Shown here: piece by piece, positions 1 through 12,026 of the stretch
How positions within the stretch are numbered: position 1 is the stretch's first letter
Layout of the letters: every line of letters begins with the position of its first letter
NCBI GenBank assembly: GCA_037039685.1
Contig: JAWNGF010000001.1
Coordinates: forward strand, 4,030,001-4,094,000
Origin: Ceratobasidium sp. AG-K
Taxonomy: Eukaryota; Basidiomycota; Agaricomycetes; Cantharellales; Ceratobasidiaceae
Reading direction: 5' to 3'
Length of the DNA stretch: 64,000 nucleotides
Position numbers and translations under genes: made by a program
The notes under the pieces: generated by a model
Told to the model about the DNA's origin: nothing
What the model saw: the letters and a program-made list of their open reading frames with translations, nothing else
Database searches by the model: none

Positions 1-1862
1 TGGGATCCAACACCCCTCAATAGCTTCTTGACCTCAGGAGAAGTAATAAAATGCCGGTAAAGTGCTAGTTGCAGTGGAGAGAGCGTGCAGAATACGACTT
101 GCTCGTACTTAACAGGGACTATTGGCGGTTAGTCTGTAATTTCTCGCGCAGCAACCAAGAAAATACTCACGGTACTTGGATAGCAAGTCGTTCGTTCTAC
201 GGATGATAAACGGCTGGACACGGGAGCTAAGCTCTCGAAGTTTGTTGAGACTGGCCTCTTTCTCCTTGTCTGTTGCATCTGCATCTCGCCACGGATAATT
301 GCGTTCTCAAAGTTCTTGCGGAAGTCGTTCTTGGTCCCAAGATAGTCCTTGTTGGCAAAGTTCAAAAGTGAAAAGTATTCGGAAAGGTCGTTCTACATAT
401 AATGGTTAATACAAGTCAATCGGTAAGAGTCAAAATGCCATACCTGGATCGGAGTTCCAGAGAGGATCACTCGTCGCTTGCAGTTCAACTCGTTCAACGT
501 CTTGAACGTCAAGTTTTCTGTGCGGACATGAGAACACAGGAGTGAAGGGAATGATATGCAACTTGCCGGAATTCTTGAGACGATGGCCTTCGTCGCAGAG
601 CATCAGACCTATCTCGCAATTGGCAAGCTCCTCGCACAGCGTCCGCAAGGTCTCATAGGATACGATCATGACTATCAACCCGCCCAGTTAGTGATGCCCG
701 CAGCCAAAACTCTGTCATGGACTCACCAGGCAGTGTGACATTTCTGCCCTTGGCGGTAACCCAGCGACGTACGCCAGCAATAAGTTCAGCCTTAGTTCCG
801 GTTCCGTCAATTGCGAAAGTCTTGGGAGCAGAATCACCGAGCCATTTTACTGGAAACAAAAGTTAGAGATGATTTACCAGCAACACCCGGGCCACATACC
901 TAGTTCGTTTGCCCAGTTTTTAACCAAACTAGCAGGACATGCGATGATACACTTTTCGATGGTACCCTTGCCTGCGCCCTTGGGAGATTGCTTGAGAAGC
1001 GTCCACAAGAGAGCAATACACTGCAGAGTCTTGCCGAGACCCATCTCGTCGGCCATGATACAGCCGTACTGGTTCTCGACGGTCATGCCAGTAGTGCACC
1101 GATACAAAAACTAAAACTTGTATCAGCGTCATATTCCTTGAGCTCCACAAAACACAAGCTCACCTTGACACCCTCGATCTGATGCGGTCGGAGAATTTTG
1201 CCCAGCTTGGGATCGATCACCACGGGGACCTTGGGCGCCACAACATTCTGCACATCACGTCCGCCGCCCAGGAGCTCCTTGAGACTCTTGTGTGGGTTAA
1301 ACATCGCCGGACCACCAGCCTCCATAGCAGCCTTTTCCTTGTCCTCTCGCGCCTTGGCCGCTGCTTCGAGCTTTTCGCGCTCCTTGCGCTCCTCGTCGGT
1401 TTCGCGTGTGTCAATTGTTGGATCGAACAACACAATCGCATGGTCGGCCATAGGATCGTGGAGCGGTCGGGGAGGGATCTTTATCGCGGGACGGATACCC
1501 AGAGAGACATTGGTCAAGACAACGGGGACAATATTGCCTGACTTGTCGGTGATACTGGGCAGAGCGAATCGGCCGGTGATGGGTTTGGGTGGCCCAAAGG
1601 TGGGAAAGAGCTTGTTAATGTTAACAGGTGTTCCATCGTTCTCGGCGTAGTCGTCGTCCGCTTTCTTCTTCTTTTTCTTGTTCTTGCCACCCGAGTCCGA
1701 GTCCGAGTCCGAGTCGCTCCCCGCCTCCTTGTATACTACACGTTTTCGCTTTCGCGGCGGTTGAGGGCGGGCGACGGGCGTGGCTGGTGCAGGGCTCTTG
1801 AACGGCTTGACGAGTACCTGGGGGTTGCTAAAGAGAGAGACGCCGTCCTTGGCGACGTACAT
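1..1862 (-). CDS. RAD54: RAD54-type SNF2 DNA translocase, 3' end off the window, one frameshift
   Basis: Swi2/Snf2 ATPase that works with Rad51 in homologous recombination in the nucleus. Exons on the minus strand: 1862-1164, 1110-900, 849-727, 671-567, 517-444, 392-171 and 118-1, continuing past the left edge. The basic and acidic N-terminus leads into [10 protein letters not shown]. Walker A is ADEMGLGKT, the DEAH-like box is DEGHRLKN, and motif III is SGTPIQ. The intron between 671-567 and 517-444 starts with GC, which restores the conserved KNSENLTF. In exon 392-171, near 285-291, the conserved RGRDADAT is only readable if one base is added, and both exon phases confirm a one-base loss. 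So this copy is frameshifted, or the sequence has an error. The C-terminal helicase domain lies outside the window. Confidence 0.95.
285..291 (-). other. RAD54: apparent one-base deletion in RAD54
   Basis: Upstream the frame reads NFENAIIRG. Downstream the frame that continues RAD54 ([13 protein letters not shown], then [13 protein letters not shown]) is shifted by one. The region is ungapped in known RAD54 proteins, and no intron fits. Confidence 0.85.
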
Positions 1863-2624
1863 GGCTGGATGGATGTAGAGGAGAAGAGCGAGTCGTGGCG
1901 GAGCGATCCCCGCCCGGATTATTCATCAGATCGCGGGTCCCGTCGCGACAAGTCACCTGACTTGATATGTAATTTGAGTCGAGGGGCACTGATGGACAAG
2001 GAAGACTGATTGACTCTCGGATTAGCTTGTTCGGTGACTTGTTGGACCTCGAACAAAACTTAGATGCTCAACACTCGATTGAATGATTCCACCAGTATGA
2101 TTTACTACAGAATTGTATCCACATTCTCAGCCGATTCCATAGCCCACCCAACACAAATGTAGCGAAGTGAGGAAAACGGAAAAACAACGCCCACACAACA
2201 GACCAGTCAGAAGTGCGTTTTCATATGTGCATGAAGAAGAGTTGGGCAGGAAACGAAACCGGACAGACAATAGGCACTTTTCGAAGCAAACTGGGAAACC
2301 ATCGTCAACCATGGGGAATATAAAAACCAAATGAAGTCATTTAGAGATGAGCACAGGGAGTAAGGCAGGAAAGAAAAAGATAATGAGAAATCCCAACTGG
2401 GTGAAGAAAACAAGCCCAGAGGTATCACACCAAAACACGTCAAGGGGACTAAATGAAGGTCTTCTGGAACAAACGGGGATGCGACCAGGTTGGACGGTAG
2501 TATAAGAACCCTCGAGGGTGAAGGGGTCGAGATATATGGTAGGGCGAACGGAAGTACAGTGGCGGTATTTCGAGCGAGTTTTAAGGGGCGGTTCGCTTGA
2601 TACAGCCGGAGACCGAGACGGCAT
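1863..2624. other. intergenic: RAD54 5' side and G-gamma 3' side
   Basis: This stretch holds the presumed promoter of RAD54 and the 3' region of the G-gamma gene. I see no convincing coding exon. Confidence 0.6.
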
Positions 2625-3154
2625 TTACATGAGTACACAAGAGCACCCTTGCGCAGGTGGCGCGTATGGGTCTTCCCCCTTTCCTACAGGTCCCCATACT
2701 GACGGTACCTAGTTTCGACGTTAGCGCAAAATTAGAACAGCAAAGTCGAATCAACATACCAAGTGATCCTTGGTCGTCTTGCAGTAGCGGATTAAACTAC
2801 AAAATGATTGAAACTATCAGTAACCAGTAATGAAATCGGGAACACTAGAAGAAACCAGTCGTGATCATGGCGCTAGTCGCCAACACAGCCAACGCATGAC
2901 CGCCACGCCACCCACAACGTCCGACATGAGGAATCTCGCGGTCGAAACCCAATCGTAATCGCAAGCAGCCAATTGAATGGCATGATCGCCACAGCAGGGA
3001 GAAACGGAGAAACGCATTTGCGAACTCACCTCGCACCGGCCTCGCTCACACGCACCCGGGGTCGGGCCAGGTCCTCTTTTAACCTCTGGTTGTGTTCAAT
3101 TACACGCCTGAGCTTGAGCTCGGCCATTGACTGTTTTGCGGTGCGGGCGTTCAT
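2625..3154 (-). CDS. G protein gamma subunit
   Basis: Small subunit that pairs with G-beta at the plasma membrane in pheromone and nutrient signalling. Exons: 3154-3030, 2796-2760 and 2708-2625, giving 81 residues. The protein has the GGL-type helix ([20 protein letters not shown]), the conserved [17 protein letters not shown] stretch split over two introns, and a C-terminal CVLM, a CAAX box for prenylation. Length and layout match fungal Ste18/Gpg proteins. The first intron is long for this window (233 bases), the second is 51. The start at 3154 is the first ATG in frame. Family identity is clear; the exact physiological pathway is inference. Confidence 0.92.
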
Positions 3155-4026
3155 GTTGGGGTTTGGGGCAGAAAACCACAGGAATGCGGGGTGTGTTGTC
3201 TAGAGGCGCTAGTCGCGTTAGAGTGTAGGAAACTCGAGTAAAACGTCTGCCGTGAGGTTTAGACTGTGTTCAAGAGCTGCAAAAACCGGTCGTTGTCTGG
3301 TAGTAAGAAACAACTCCGTATCAGCACGGTGGTCTTCGAATGGAAAAGTAGGCTGAAGCATCTTTGGAAAAGACGAAGCGCCGACACTTACCACGCAGAT
3401 AACCTCCGTTCGAGCGTTGTACGACTGTATTGACAAAGGTCAACGCTGAGAGAGTGGCACCGGGGTGAAAGGTGAGGTGGGGGATGGAGAGAGAGCGTAG
3501 AACTAGGACAACACCGAGATTGCAAATCACAAAGACCCCGAGGATCAGTCCCTGATGCCGAGCGGACACCTTTGCATCCGAGTCTAACTCACCCCGGAAG
3601 TGAGCGGAACAAGCCTCATCCACACGTGACTTCCTTGGTTATCGACGCATCCGGTATGGCGTCGAGGTTGCCTAGGAAACTTCGGCGGTAGTCACTGCTG
3701 CGCTTATTGTGCGTGGTATAAAACAACGGGTGGAGCTCACCTACACACTACCCTCTTTCTTCCCTCCGACCATCCTTCCCGAGCAGGGTAAGTGCAGTCC
3801 TTTCATGAGCGAGACAAAGAGAATTCTAACTGATTTGCTTCCTCGGCCCCTTCCCATTTCACATAAATACCCGCTCGTTATGCAACTCTTGCTCTCCACG
3901 ACCTCACGATAGACTCGATAGCCTTGTTTCAATCGCACTAATTAATCTCTTGAATTCGAGTTGACCTCGCTCTTAGCACATTTCTTTCCAAATCGACGAC
4001 CTTTCGTATCTCTACCTAATTTCAAT
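3155..4026. other. shared upstream region of G-gamma and the cupredoxin-like gene
   Basis: A minus-strand open frame at 3321-3623 has a hydrophobic stretch but no known family and is probably leader sequence or chance. On the plus strand a TATA-like box lies at 3717-3723. A good donor (GTAAGT) at 3788 and an acceptor near 3978 would make a leader intron before the ATG at 4027. Confidence 0.4.
3717..3723 (+). promoter_or_regulatory. TATA-like box upstream of the cupredoxin-like gene
   Basis: TATAAAA about 300 bases before the ATG. It fits if the leader carries an intron from 3788 to about 3978. Confidence 0.35.
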
Positions 4027-4674
4027 ATGCGTTTCTCCGTTGCTGCCCTCGTTGCCTTTGTCCCGCCCTCGTTTCGGTGAGCAACCCGATTGATGCCACA
4101 AGGATGCTTGCTAACTTTCCACTAGGCTGCCAACTTCACTGTTATCGTCGGTGGTAATGGCGCGCTCACCTACACCCCGTCTAACATCACCGCGGCCGTT
4201 GGTGACTTTGTCGAGTTTGAGTTGTGAGTCTAGTTGCCAGCGCATACCACCACTATCTCACTGTGTCCCCACAGCCGTGACAAGAACCACACCGTCACCC
4301 AGTCTACGTTCGCGGACCCTTGCACCCAGCTCAAGAACGCGACCACTGGAGCGCTCGGCCTAGACTCCGGGTACCAGGCCGTCGCCGCCGGTGCCACCCA
4401 GTTCCCGGTGTGGACCATCCAGATCGCCGAGACCAGCCCCATCTGGATGTTCTGTCTCCAGGGCAAGCATTGCGCTAACGGCATGGTTTTCTCCATCAAC
4501 GCCAACGAGACCAGCGACAAGTCCTTTGCCGCATACAAGGCGCGCGCGCAGGCGACCCTTACTACCAATACCACAACCGGAGCCACCCCTACGCCTACCA
4601 ACGGGGCCTCTCGTGCCGTATTCGCCCCCGCTTCGCTCGCTTTGGCAGCCGCGGCAGTAGTATTCGCTCTTTGA
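4027..4674 (+). CDS. secreted cupredoxin-like, GPI-type surface protein
   Basis: Exons: 4027-4076, 4126-4223 and 4275-4674. A signal peptide (MRFSVAALVAFV) precedes a phytocyanin-like beta domain: FTVIVGGNGALTYTPSNI, a KNHTV histidine, then FCLQGKHCANGM, which offers the Cys, His and Met ligands of a type 1 copper site. A short Thr-rich linker and a hydrophobic end (LALAAAAVVFAL) suggest a GPI anchor. Such serine/threonine-rich cupredoxins are common on basidiomycete cell surfaces; substrate unknown. Exon 1 with the strong donor at 4077 ends one base out of phase with exon 2. Either a base is missing near 4062-4066, or the weak donor GTCCCG at 4060 is used, which keeps the frame. Confidence 0.8.
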
Positions 4675-5234
4675 ACGGGTTATGATGGAACGAGCTACTT
4701 TTCAAGAATGATTTCCCGGTGGGATTTTTCTTGTTCATGGTCTGACTTTTCGAAATGTGCTTTTTGTACTCTTGAGTAGTTCCCTTGTGCGACTTGACGT
4801 CAATGACATTGGCTATATCCTGCACGCTACATGCCGCCCTCATCAAGGAAATATTCAGGAGAGAGCTCATGCCTTGACATACGTCCAAGGGTTGATTCAA
4901 AGATTGTTTGGCACCACCGCCGTACGTACAATCAAGGTGCCCCCCATGCGAATAACGTGTCCAAGCCCTGCCTACCGGCAACCCTCGGCACACACAAATC
5001 TCACGTTATTTATTCCGTAACTACAAAGACATAAATATAGTACGCACCTGCCCCAGAGGACACGCATACATTCTTACTAAGTCTTATGTAACGGGATCAA
5101 CGATAAGATCGCTATCGTTATCAGTTCTCCAACTCCGAGAATTCTTTGGACAGGCTCCTATTGGCTTGCACGCCCCTATGCGAGATTTATTGGACGCTGC
5201 TCGGCCGTGCAGATGAGAGTTTCGAATTTGAGAG
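4675..5234. other. intergenic between cupredoxin-like and metallothionein-like genes
   Basis: No coding exon seen. A single TGCACGC at 5167-5173 resembles an animal metal-response core, but fungi use other factors, so I give it little weight. Confidence 0.4.
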
Positions 5235-5242
5235 TATAAATA
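5235..5242 (+). promoter_or_regulatory. TATA box of the metallothionein-like gene
   Basis: TATAAATA about 50 bases upstream of the ATG at 5292. This compact layout suits a strongly inducible small gene. Confidence 0.6.
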
Positions 5243-5291
5243 CCCCCGGGTGTGAGGGAAAGTGCTCCACCCACCCACATTCTCATTGAAA

Positions 5292-5559
5292 ATGGTGAGC
5301 TGTCCTCTCAGCCTAGCAGGGGTCCTAAAGCCCATACACGTTCAGGCCGGCGAGACTACCTGCAATACCACCAAGACCACTTCCGAGTCCTGCAACTGGC
5401 CCGCGTGCGGCTGCTCCGAAGGCCCCAAGAACAATCACTGTGAAGAAACGAAGTGCAACTGCGGAACTGGGTGAGATTTTTTTGCCGAGCTTAAGTGCGA
5501 CTTTTGTGCTAATGAGTCTTTATAGCTGCGCTTGCCAGCCTGGAAAGTGCGGGTGCTAG
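5292..5559 (+). CDS. metallothionein-like cysteine-rich protein, 53 residues
   Basis: Small cytosolic metal-binding protein by composition. Exons: 5292-5294 (the ATG alone), 5346-5470 and 5526-5559. The spliced product has 11 cysteines in 53 residues, many in CxC pairs (ACGC, CNC, CAC, CGC), with almost no hydrophobic residues. The first intron begins right after the start codon, ATG then GTGAGC, and ends TTCAG before GCCGGCGAG. If that intron were kept, a longer N-terminus would be read, but splicing gives the typical short MAGETTC start. A TATA box 50 bases upstream supports this start. Role in copper, zinc or cadmium buffering is inferred from family behaviour. Confidence 0.82.
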
Positions 5560-8500
5560 GCTGATTACTTGTAGTGATATAAATTAAACTGTATGCATTG
5601 ATAACCGGATCATCGAACCGCAATGAGTTTGTTCGTCCCGCATGGGCTCGAAGCGTGCACCACTCGTATCGCGATACAAGTCTCGGGTCAAATCAATGCA
5701 TGTCGCAAATTGGTATTAAACCACCACACAGCTCGGAATCATTGGCCAGCTGTCAAGTACTTGTTAGGTTAGTCGAAGTCAAAAGTATGTTCCTGAGCAC
5801 CCAAGAGCATGGGGGGATATTGAGAAAACCAGTTTGCTCATCAATTTATTATGGACGGTCAGATCACGGCAAAATAAAACATGACCGGGTTTTACAGCGT
5901 ACGGTACCGAGCACCATGGCAATGTCCGAACCTTAGGTCATACTTGACTGGCTTGTTGCAGATAAGTACATATTAGTCTTGTGAGTTCATTTGTACTCGC
6001 TCTGAAGCCAAAGTTCACATGCCGAAGTAGTCGCACCATGAAATGTTTTGTTGATTGATATTCGAATACTCGGCAAAAATGTTCGAGCTCCCTGAGCCTC
6101 TAGTCCGCGTGAATCAAGGAAACGTATCGACTCCCGGCGGCACCTGCAGTTCTAAGCGTTCAGAGGCACTTGGGGATACTCAGAGACACATTCACTGCTA
6201 TACGCTCCTCAGCGTTCCTCAGAGCTGCGAGCTTCCAGGATCATGAGAGCCAAACTCACCATCTTTGTTTTCGTCTGTCGCGCCCTGTGCGGTATGAATA
6301 GCCAGGGGAGCTCCGGTGGCCGTTGCAGACTGTACATTACTTCGCTAACTTGGTTTTTAGCTTTCGGTGTTTGTGTTGGACAGCCTACATTCCATCTTTC
6401 TTTACATCAGTGGCCCAGTAGCACGTGACCGCACAGCTGAAGCAGCTCGTTCCTCTGTAGTCCACCCCGTTGAACCTGCCAAGCATTCCAACTACTGTCA
6501 GTATGAAGGTGCGATAACCAAAGAGCAATATTTTCCTTTAGGAAACATGGATTTTAGCTTCGGTGCACCCGTTTGCCCGAGCGGAATCCTGCGACGCACC
6601 CTGCCTTGCTGATCACAGCAGCAGGATTTCTGTTGAAATCGGCTTGACCGATTGTATAGGTCAATTAGTGATTGAACAGCTTTCCGTGTCCGAAACATTC
6701 ATTGCACTGGGTGTAATTAGCGTCATCACGAAGCCTGATTTGTCTTGAACTTAAGCAAAGAGCGTGAGAATCGGGTATGTTCCTTAAGTTCATTCACTTA
6801 TAGAAACAATTTTCTTGCCCCACAACGTATCTTAAAAGAGAATTCTTCATGTGGTAGGTTCGAGCCCATGCTAAAGGATTTATTGGATGCCTGGAGCTGG
6901 TCCGGGACCTCCGGTGCTACCCCCTGGTCTAAATCTATATATTTAATGGATGCTCAGCTACGTTTACTTCCTGAAGATTGTTGCGGACGGATGGCGCAAC
7001 TTGTCAAATGTTCGCGCCGGTGCCCTGAGATAGTAGCTCCCTGCCGGCTATCCTGGTTAAGTAAATTTATATCACAGATCGGCGCCAACATAGCGCTCAA
7101 AATAGTTGCTCTACTCGGGTCCTGGACTTCTACAATACATCACGTACATCTCAGGCTGATACCACATGCCTGGGGCATGAATATATGCGAGGGCGTATGA
7201 TTTCAGCTACTATCTTTGTGATCATGGAGATTATTGTGTCATCCTCGCTGTGACGCGAAACCTAATGCTACATTTGGACAACCCCAGTGCCTTGGCTCCC
7301 GCTAGCGTCCATGAAAGTCGAGAACGCCTGCTCCTAGCCATTTACGAGAGCGAATGTCAAATACTCTACAGAGGTTTCTTGTGCCGAAGGAAGGTCTTAC
7401 ACGGGCGCTCCTATCGGTTGTACGGGATCCTCGGGTGCGGTGAGTACCAGAGTTGTACATGCTTCTCCTCAAACCTCTGTAGCCACAAGCACCGGAGATT
7501 CGGGGGCACGGCCACTTGTCGTCTACCGGATAAGCAGTTCGTCATTTCACATGCGCTTTCAGTAGGCGGTATACTACCTTGCAACTTCATTTCGCAACGC
7601 TGATCCGACGAGTATGGAAGTTCATGCCGTGCTCGGTCAATCGATAAACTTTCGCCCAACTGAATTGCGGGAACTGTGGACAAAAAGCCATGTCTTTGCT
7701 GCCACACGCCTTGCCCGCCACGCTCAGTCATCTCCGAGTTTTGGGGACTCAGCTTGTTGAATTCCCGACTGGCGGTGGTTGCAAGGTCGAACAAGTCCTC
7801 CGGAGCGTCTAAACCCTGGACACCATTGCCTATTACATCCGCGCCCTCTTTTTGAGAACCTCTATCTTGGGAGCACCCCGTGCAGTGGTACACGACCCCA
7901 CACAAGCTTTGCATGGCCGACTACGCTGGGGATCGCGCGCGACGTTCAGTCCGCATTGTCAGTGCTTTTGTCATGCTGCCAAAAGTTGATGGATGTTCAA
8001 TTGGTCGCTTTCCTCGAAGAACTATGAGCTCTTGCTTGAACGAGCGATGGCGTCTCGACGGAAGATTCTCTAGGTACCGGAGCTGACTCTCACGTATAGC
8101 AATATTGATTTGGGCGTAACTAAATGTAACACATTTAAACGTATATTTTTATTGGCCGTCCTCCCACTCTGTTTACTCGCTCGACAGTAAGCTAAATCCG
8201 CGACTGTGCGCGCGGAAAAAGTTTCAATATCCAACCAAATCCCAAAGATAGAGCCCCAAAGATGCTGACATAGTCGTTCTCCGGCCTACGTCTAAATCCC
8301 GGAACCAGGATTAGTCCATTCAGTTTCGTTATGTTCATCGAGGGAATCCCGTCGACCGACCGGATCCTGCATCAATGCACGCACATTATCCTATCAAGAC
8401 TAGTATTTATTCACAACAGATAGCGCATATACCCCCGCTGTAAACAAGCATGGGTCATCCGAACCCATCGTCAGTGGCAAGAAATCCTCAGGCTTGCTCT

Positions 8501-10106
8501 GTGATCAACGCGCCGCGCATCTCCGCCAAAAACGCCACGTGGAACGTACCTTGCCATCGGAGACCCGTCCAGGCTTCGACTAAGAACGAACCAGAGAGTG
8601 GACAACCGCGGCCTAGGAGCTCCCCCGGACTTAACCCCCGCACAACTACAACCATGGCGATCGATGGGAAGGTGTGTTCGCCCTGTTGAGTAATACGAGC
8701 TTCCACAACGTGGTTATCTTATCCATCCGTGAACAAGCCATATCGACCAAGCGTCTTCGGGAGTCGGGGCCAAAGCGGCCCGAACGATCTTCAGACCCGA
8801 CGCGACTGGACTTCTCAACGGGGAGAAGGCACATGTGTTATTCCACTCGCGAGCTGGTGTATGGTTTTGTAACGCATCCGAATAGGCGTGCGCCGGGAGG
8901 ACCGGCCCTCTGCTCCGCTTGCATCCCTCAGTTGACGTCTGACGATGCGTTGCACCCCAAGCAAGCGTTCCGCTTGGCCTGATGGGCACGGTCCGCAAGG
9001 CGCACCCCCGCACCTGGATGGGTGTTTGTAGATCAAGGATACAATAGGAATATCATAGATCTTATGCCGCCATATCCCACACTGCGTAACGCTCATTCCC
9101 AAAGAAACGGGTAAGACCAAAATTTTCTGATAAATCCTTCCAAGAACATAGTATATGGATCTTTCTATTTAGGCGATCATTGCTTGCCGCTGCACTCACC
9201 TTGTTTCAGTTGTCGCGTTGTCACCGGGGTATACCATCGTACTTTGAGACTAGAAACGGCGATGGAGCCGCCCGAATAAAATTTCTCGTCAATGTTTTTG
9301 GACATGTTTTCACCCTTGACGTGGTTAATAATCAATGGGAAGGATCCAATTCATGTTGAGATCAATGAGGCCCTCCAACTCACTCGTGATAAGCGTGCTT
9401 CAACTCGAAATTTACAGTTACAAGGAGACGTGTTTAGATGCTTGGAACAGTGTCGCGTCACCTATCGTGCCAGGTTGGCCAAACTACAATCTTAAGCACA
9501 CCGATCGATACCAATGGTAGGTTGGCAAAATTCATGCTGGCAGGGTGTCCTTTTTCTTCCACTCTAGCTGAAACATAGTGTTACGCAGTCCGGTGCTGGA
9601 ACCATGTGATCGGACGAACGGCTACAATGTTTTTACTCATGTCGACTTGTCCACCCTGCGCAGTGGACCCCTTAAAAACAGGAACGCATAAATTTATCAG
9701 ACAGTGTTTGAGGGAGGCTTATCGATTAGACTTACGAGCGCCCAGCGGCTTGGGCAACGTATCTAGGTCAATCATATCTGGGACAATCACACGCAAGTTA
9801 CTGTAAGTCACGGTTGAGCGCGATGTTTAACATTCTACAACGTGTCACAGACACAACTCTATGCAAGTAAGCCACGGGGAGAATTAAGAAGGTACAAAGA
9901 CCAAGGGTAGGCGGACAAGGAGGGGGTCGTGCGGGTCAGATCAATCATAACGAAATCATGTGAAGGAAACAGCGGTCAATGGGCAATGCAATACAGGTAA
10001 TAAATAGCGGTTGCAGAAAGGATGAACTTTCCGTCTGTGCAAAAAATGCCGGGGAGTTGAATACTGGTCAAATGCAAGGCCCGACCGGAACAACAAAAAG
10101 CAGCGC
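5560..10106. other. gene-poor stretch, nothing recognised
   Basis: About 4.5 kb with scattered open frames (for example 6745-7200 plus and 7411-7914 minus) but no protein family, repeat unit or transposase motif I can name. At 6243-6428 a plus-strand reading with one intron would give a short protein with a signal-peptide-like start (MRAKLTIFVFVCRALC). It may be a relic. A lone tRNA B-box-like string lies near 6857. Confidence 0.5.
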
Positions 10107-11466
10107 TTAAAATTCGAGCTGCTTGGGCTTCTCCCACTCGTACTCGGGGTTGCCAAAGTGGCCGTAGGAGGCGGTCTTGAGATACTGCGGGCGCTGGAGC
10201 TTGAGCTCACGGACGATAACACCGGGACGAAGGTCCCAGTGCTTCTTGATGATAGCAACGAGCTCTTCGTCGGTCTTCTTGCCAGTTCCATAGGTATCGA
10301 CATAGATCGACAGAGGCTCAGCAACTATGGTAGCAGTTAGTAAGAAGCCTTCGCAAAAGTTGTTGCATACGAACCTCCAATAGCGTATGAGAGCTGAACG
10401 AGAACACGGCGAGCAAGGCCAGCCGCAACGAGCGACTTGGCGATCCAGCGAGCGGTGTAGGCGGCAGAGCGATCGACCTTGGAGAAGTCCTTTCCGGAGA
10501 AAGCACCTCCACCATGGGCACCCCAGCCACCATAGGTGTCCACAATGATCTTGCGGCCAGTCAAGCCAGCATCACCCTGGGGACCACCAATGACGAAACG
10601 GCCAGAGGGCTGAATGTGGTAGATGGTACGGTCGTCGAGAAGCTTGGCGGGGATGACTTGCTTGATAACCTTCTCCAGGATCTCACTGCGCAGGTCCTCG
10701 GTAGAAATCTCCTCAGCGTGCTGAGTGGAGACGACAATGGTGTCGACGCGGAGGGGGATGGTCGCGCCGCCGTCCTTCTTGTACTCGACGGTAACCTGGG
10801 TCTTCGAATCTGGGCGGAGCCAGGGCAGAGCACCACTGCGGCGCGCAACAGCCAACGCCTTGTTAAGCTTGTGAGCCAGGACAATGGTCAGAGGCATGTG
10901 CTCGGGGGTTTCGTCGGTCGCATAGCCGAACATAATACCCTGGTCACCGGCACCATGAGCCTCGAGGGAACCATGATCGAGACCTTGAGCAATGTCAGGA
11001 GACTGCTGCTCAATGGCAACGAGAATGTTGCAGGTCTTGTAGTCAAATCCCTTGGCAGAGTCATCGTATCCGATTTGCTTAATGGTGTTACGGATGACAG
11101 CCTGGTAGTCGACCTGTGCCTTGGTGCTGATTTCACCAAAAACCATGATCATTCCGGTTTTGGACGCAGTCTCGCAAGCGACCTTGGAGTAAGGATCTTG
11201 CTCCAAGCAAGCATCAAGCTAGAATGCACCTCGAGTTATATATAAAATTCACGTTCGATTATAAACGCGACTTACGATGGCATCAGAGACCTGATCGCAA
11301 ATTTTGTCTATAAAACGCGTTTTCGACGCGTCAACAACGATTGCGAGCTTGTATTAAGAGCCTGGTACTTACCAGGGTGGCCTTCACCAACCGATTCGGA
11401 GGTGAACAAGAAGTGGCCGGGGGTAAGAGCCTCACGGACGTTAGCGCTACCGTTGGCAACAGTCAT
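10107..11466 (-). CDS. SAM2: S-adenosylmethionine synthetase
   Basis: Makes S-adenosylmethionine from methionine and ATP in the cytosol, the methyl donor for most methylations. Exons: 11466-11373, 11307-11276, 11218-10375 and 10324-10107, giving 395 residues, close to the family length. Motifs: [16 protein letters not shown] at the N-terminus (methionine and ATP site), [12 protein letters not shown] (family signature 1) and [19 protein letters not shown] (the glycine-rich signature 2). The C-terminus [11 protein letters not shown] is typical. All introns are GT-AG and in phase. The overlapping plus-strand open frame at 10514-11245 is a shadow. Strong third-position preference for C and G in this gene suggests high expression. 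The symbol is the usual yeast one. Confidence 0.97.
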
Positions 11467-12026
11467 TTTGTATTTAAGGAGATGTGCGGGGGATTGAACT
11501 GGAGAGGTGGTGGTAGGAAAGATGATGAATCGATGGTTGAAATCTGTCTTTTATTCTACCCCAGACTTTTTTCATCTTTTACTGATCACGCAATTTGCAT
11601 CCAAGATCGCACAGCCACCGCGTTCTTTTAGGTCACGATGGTGTCAGTCTGCAAATGGGGCCATTTCGGAACATACCATGCCAATATTATTTGATATCGC
11701 GTCTGTCGCAGCCATGCCCTATCGCATTATAGAACAAAGCCGAGCGATGGATAACATGGTGCGTGCTGGTACTAACATAGTTCCGACGCAGGTTCGACCC
11801 TTGTCAACCCTGCGAGTCACATAACGTAATACTTGCCAGATGAAGCGTCCTGTTTGAGCAGGATGATTGATTCGGCCGATTATATATGCGCCAGTAGGCC
11901 GAAGCCGGACCCCTGACGAGTGAATGATACAAAACTGGCATATCATGTATACAATTCATACTGACAATCAGGGACACAGCAATATCTGAAGGCAGCCCAT
12001 TTATAGCAAAGGCGAAAACAGTCTAT
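11467..12026. other. intergenic between SAM synthetase start and phosphatase end
   Basis: Holds the SAM synthetase upstream region and the phosphatase 3' region. I see no coding exon. Confidence 0.5.

Noticed and set aside
1690..1715. GAGTCC tandem repeat as a satellite
   Set aside because: It encodes the Ser-Asp run in the RAD54 N-terminus and is only about four units long.
6850..6870. tRNA-like B box (GGTTCGAGCCC)
   Set aside because: No matching acceptor stem, D arm or anticodon arm upstream; only a lone motif.
7411..7914. Minus-strand open frame of 167 codons as a gene
   Set aside because: First codon is not a clear ATG context, no family match, no neighbouring exon and no coding-like composition.
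10514..11245. Plus-strand open frame of 243 codons
   Set aside because: Antisense shadow of the S-adenosylmethionine synthetase, whose signatures are unmistakable.
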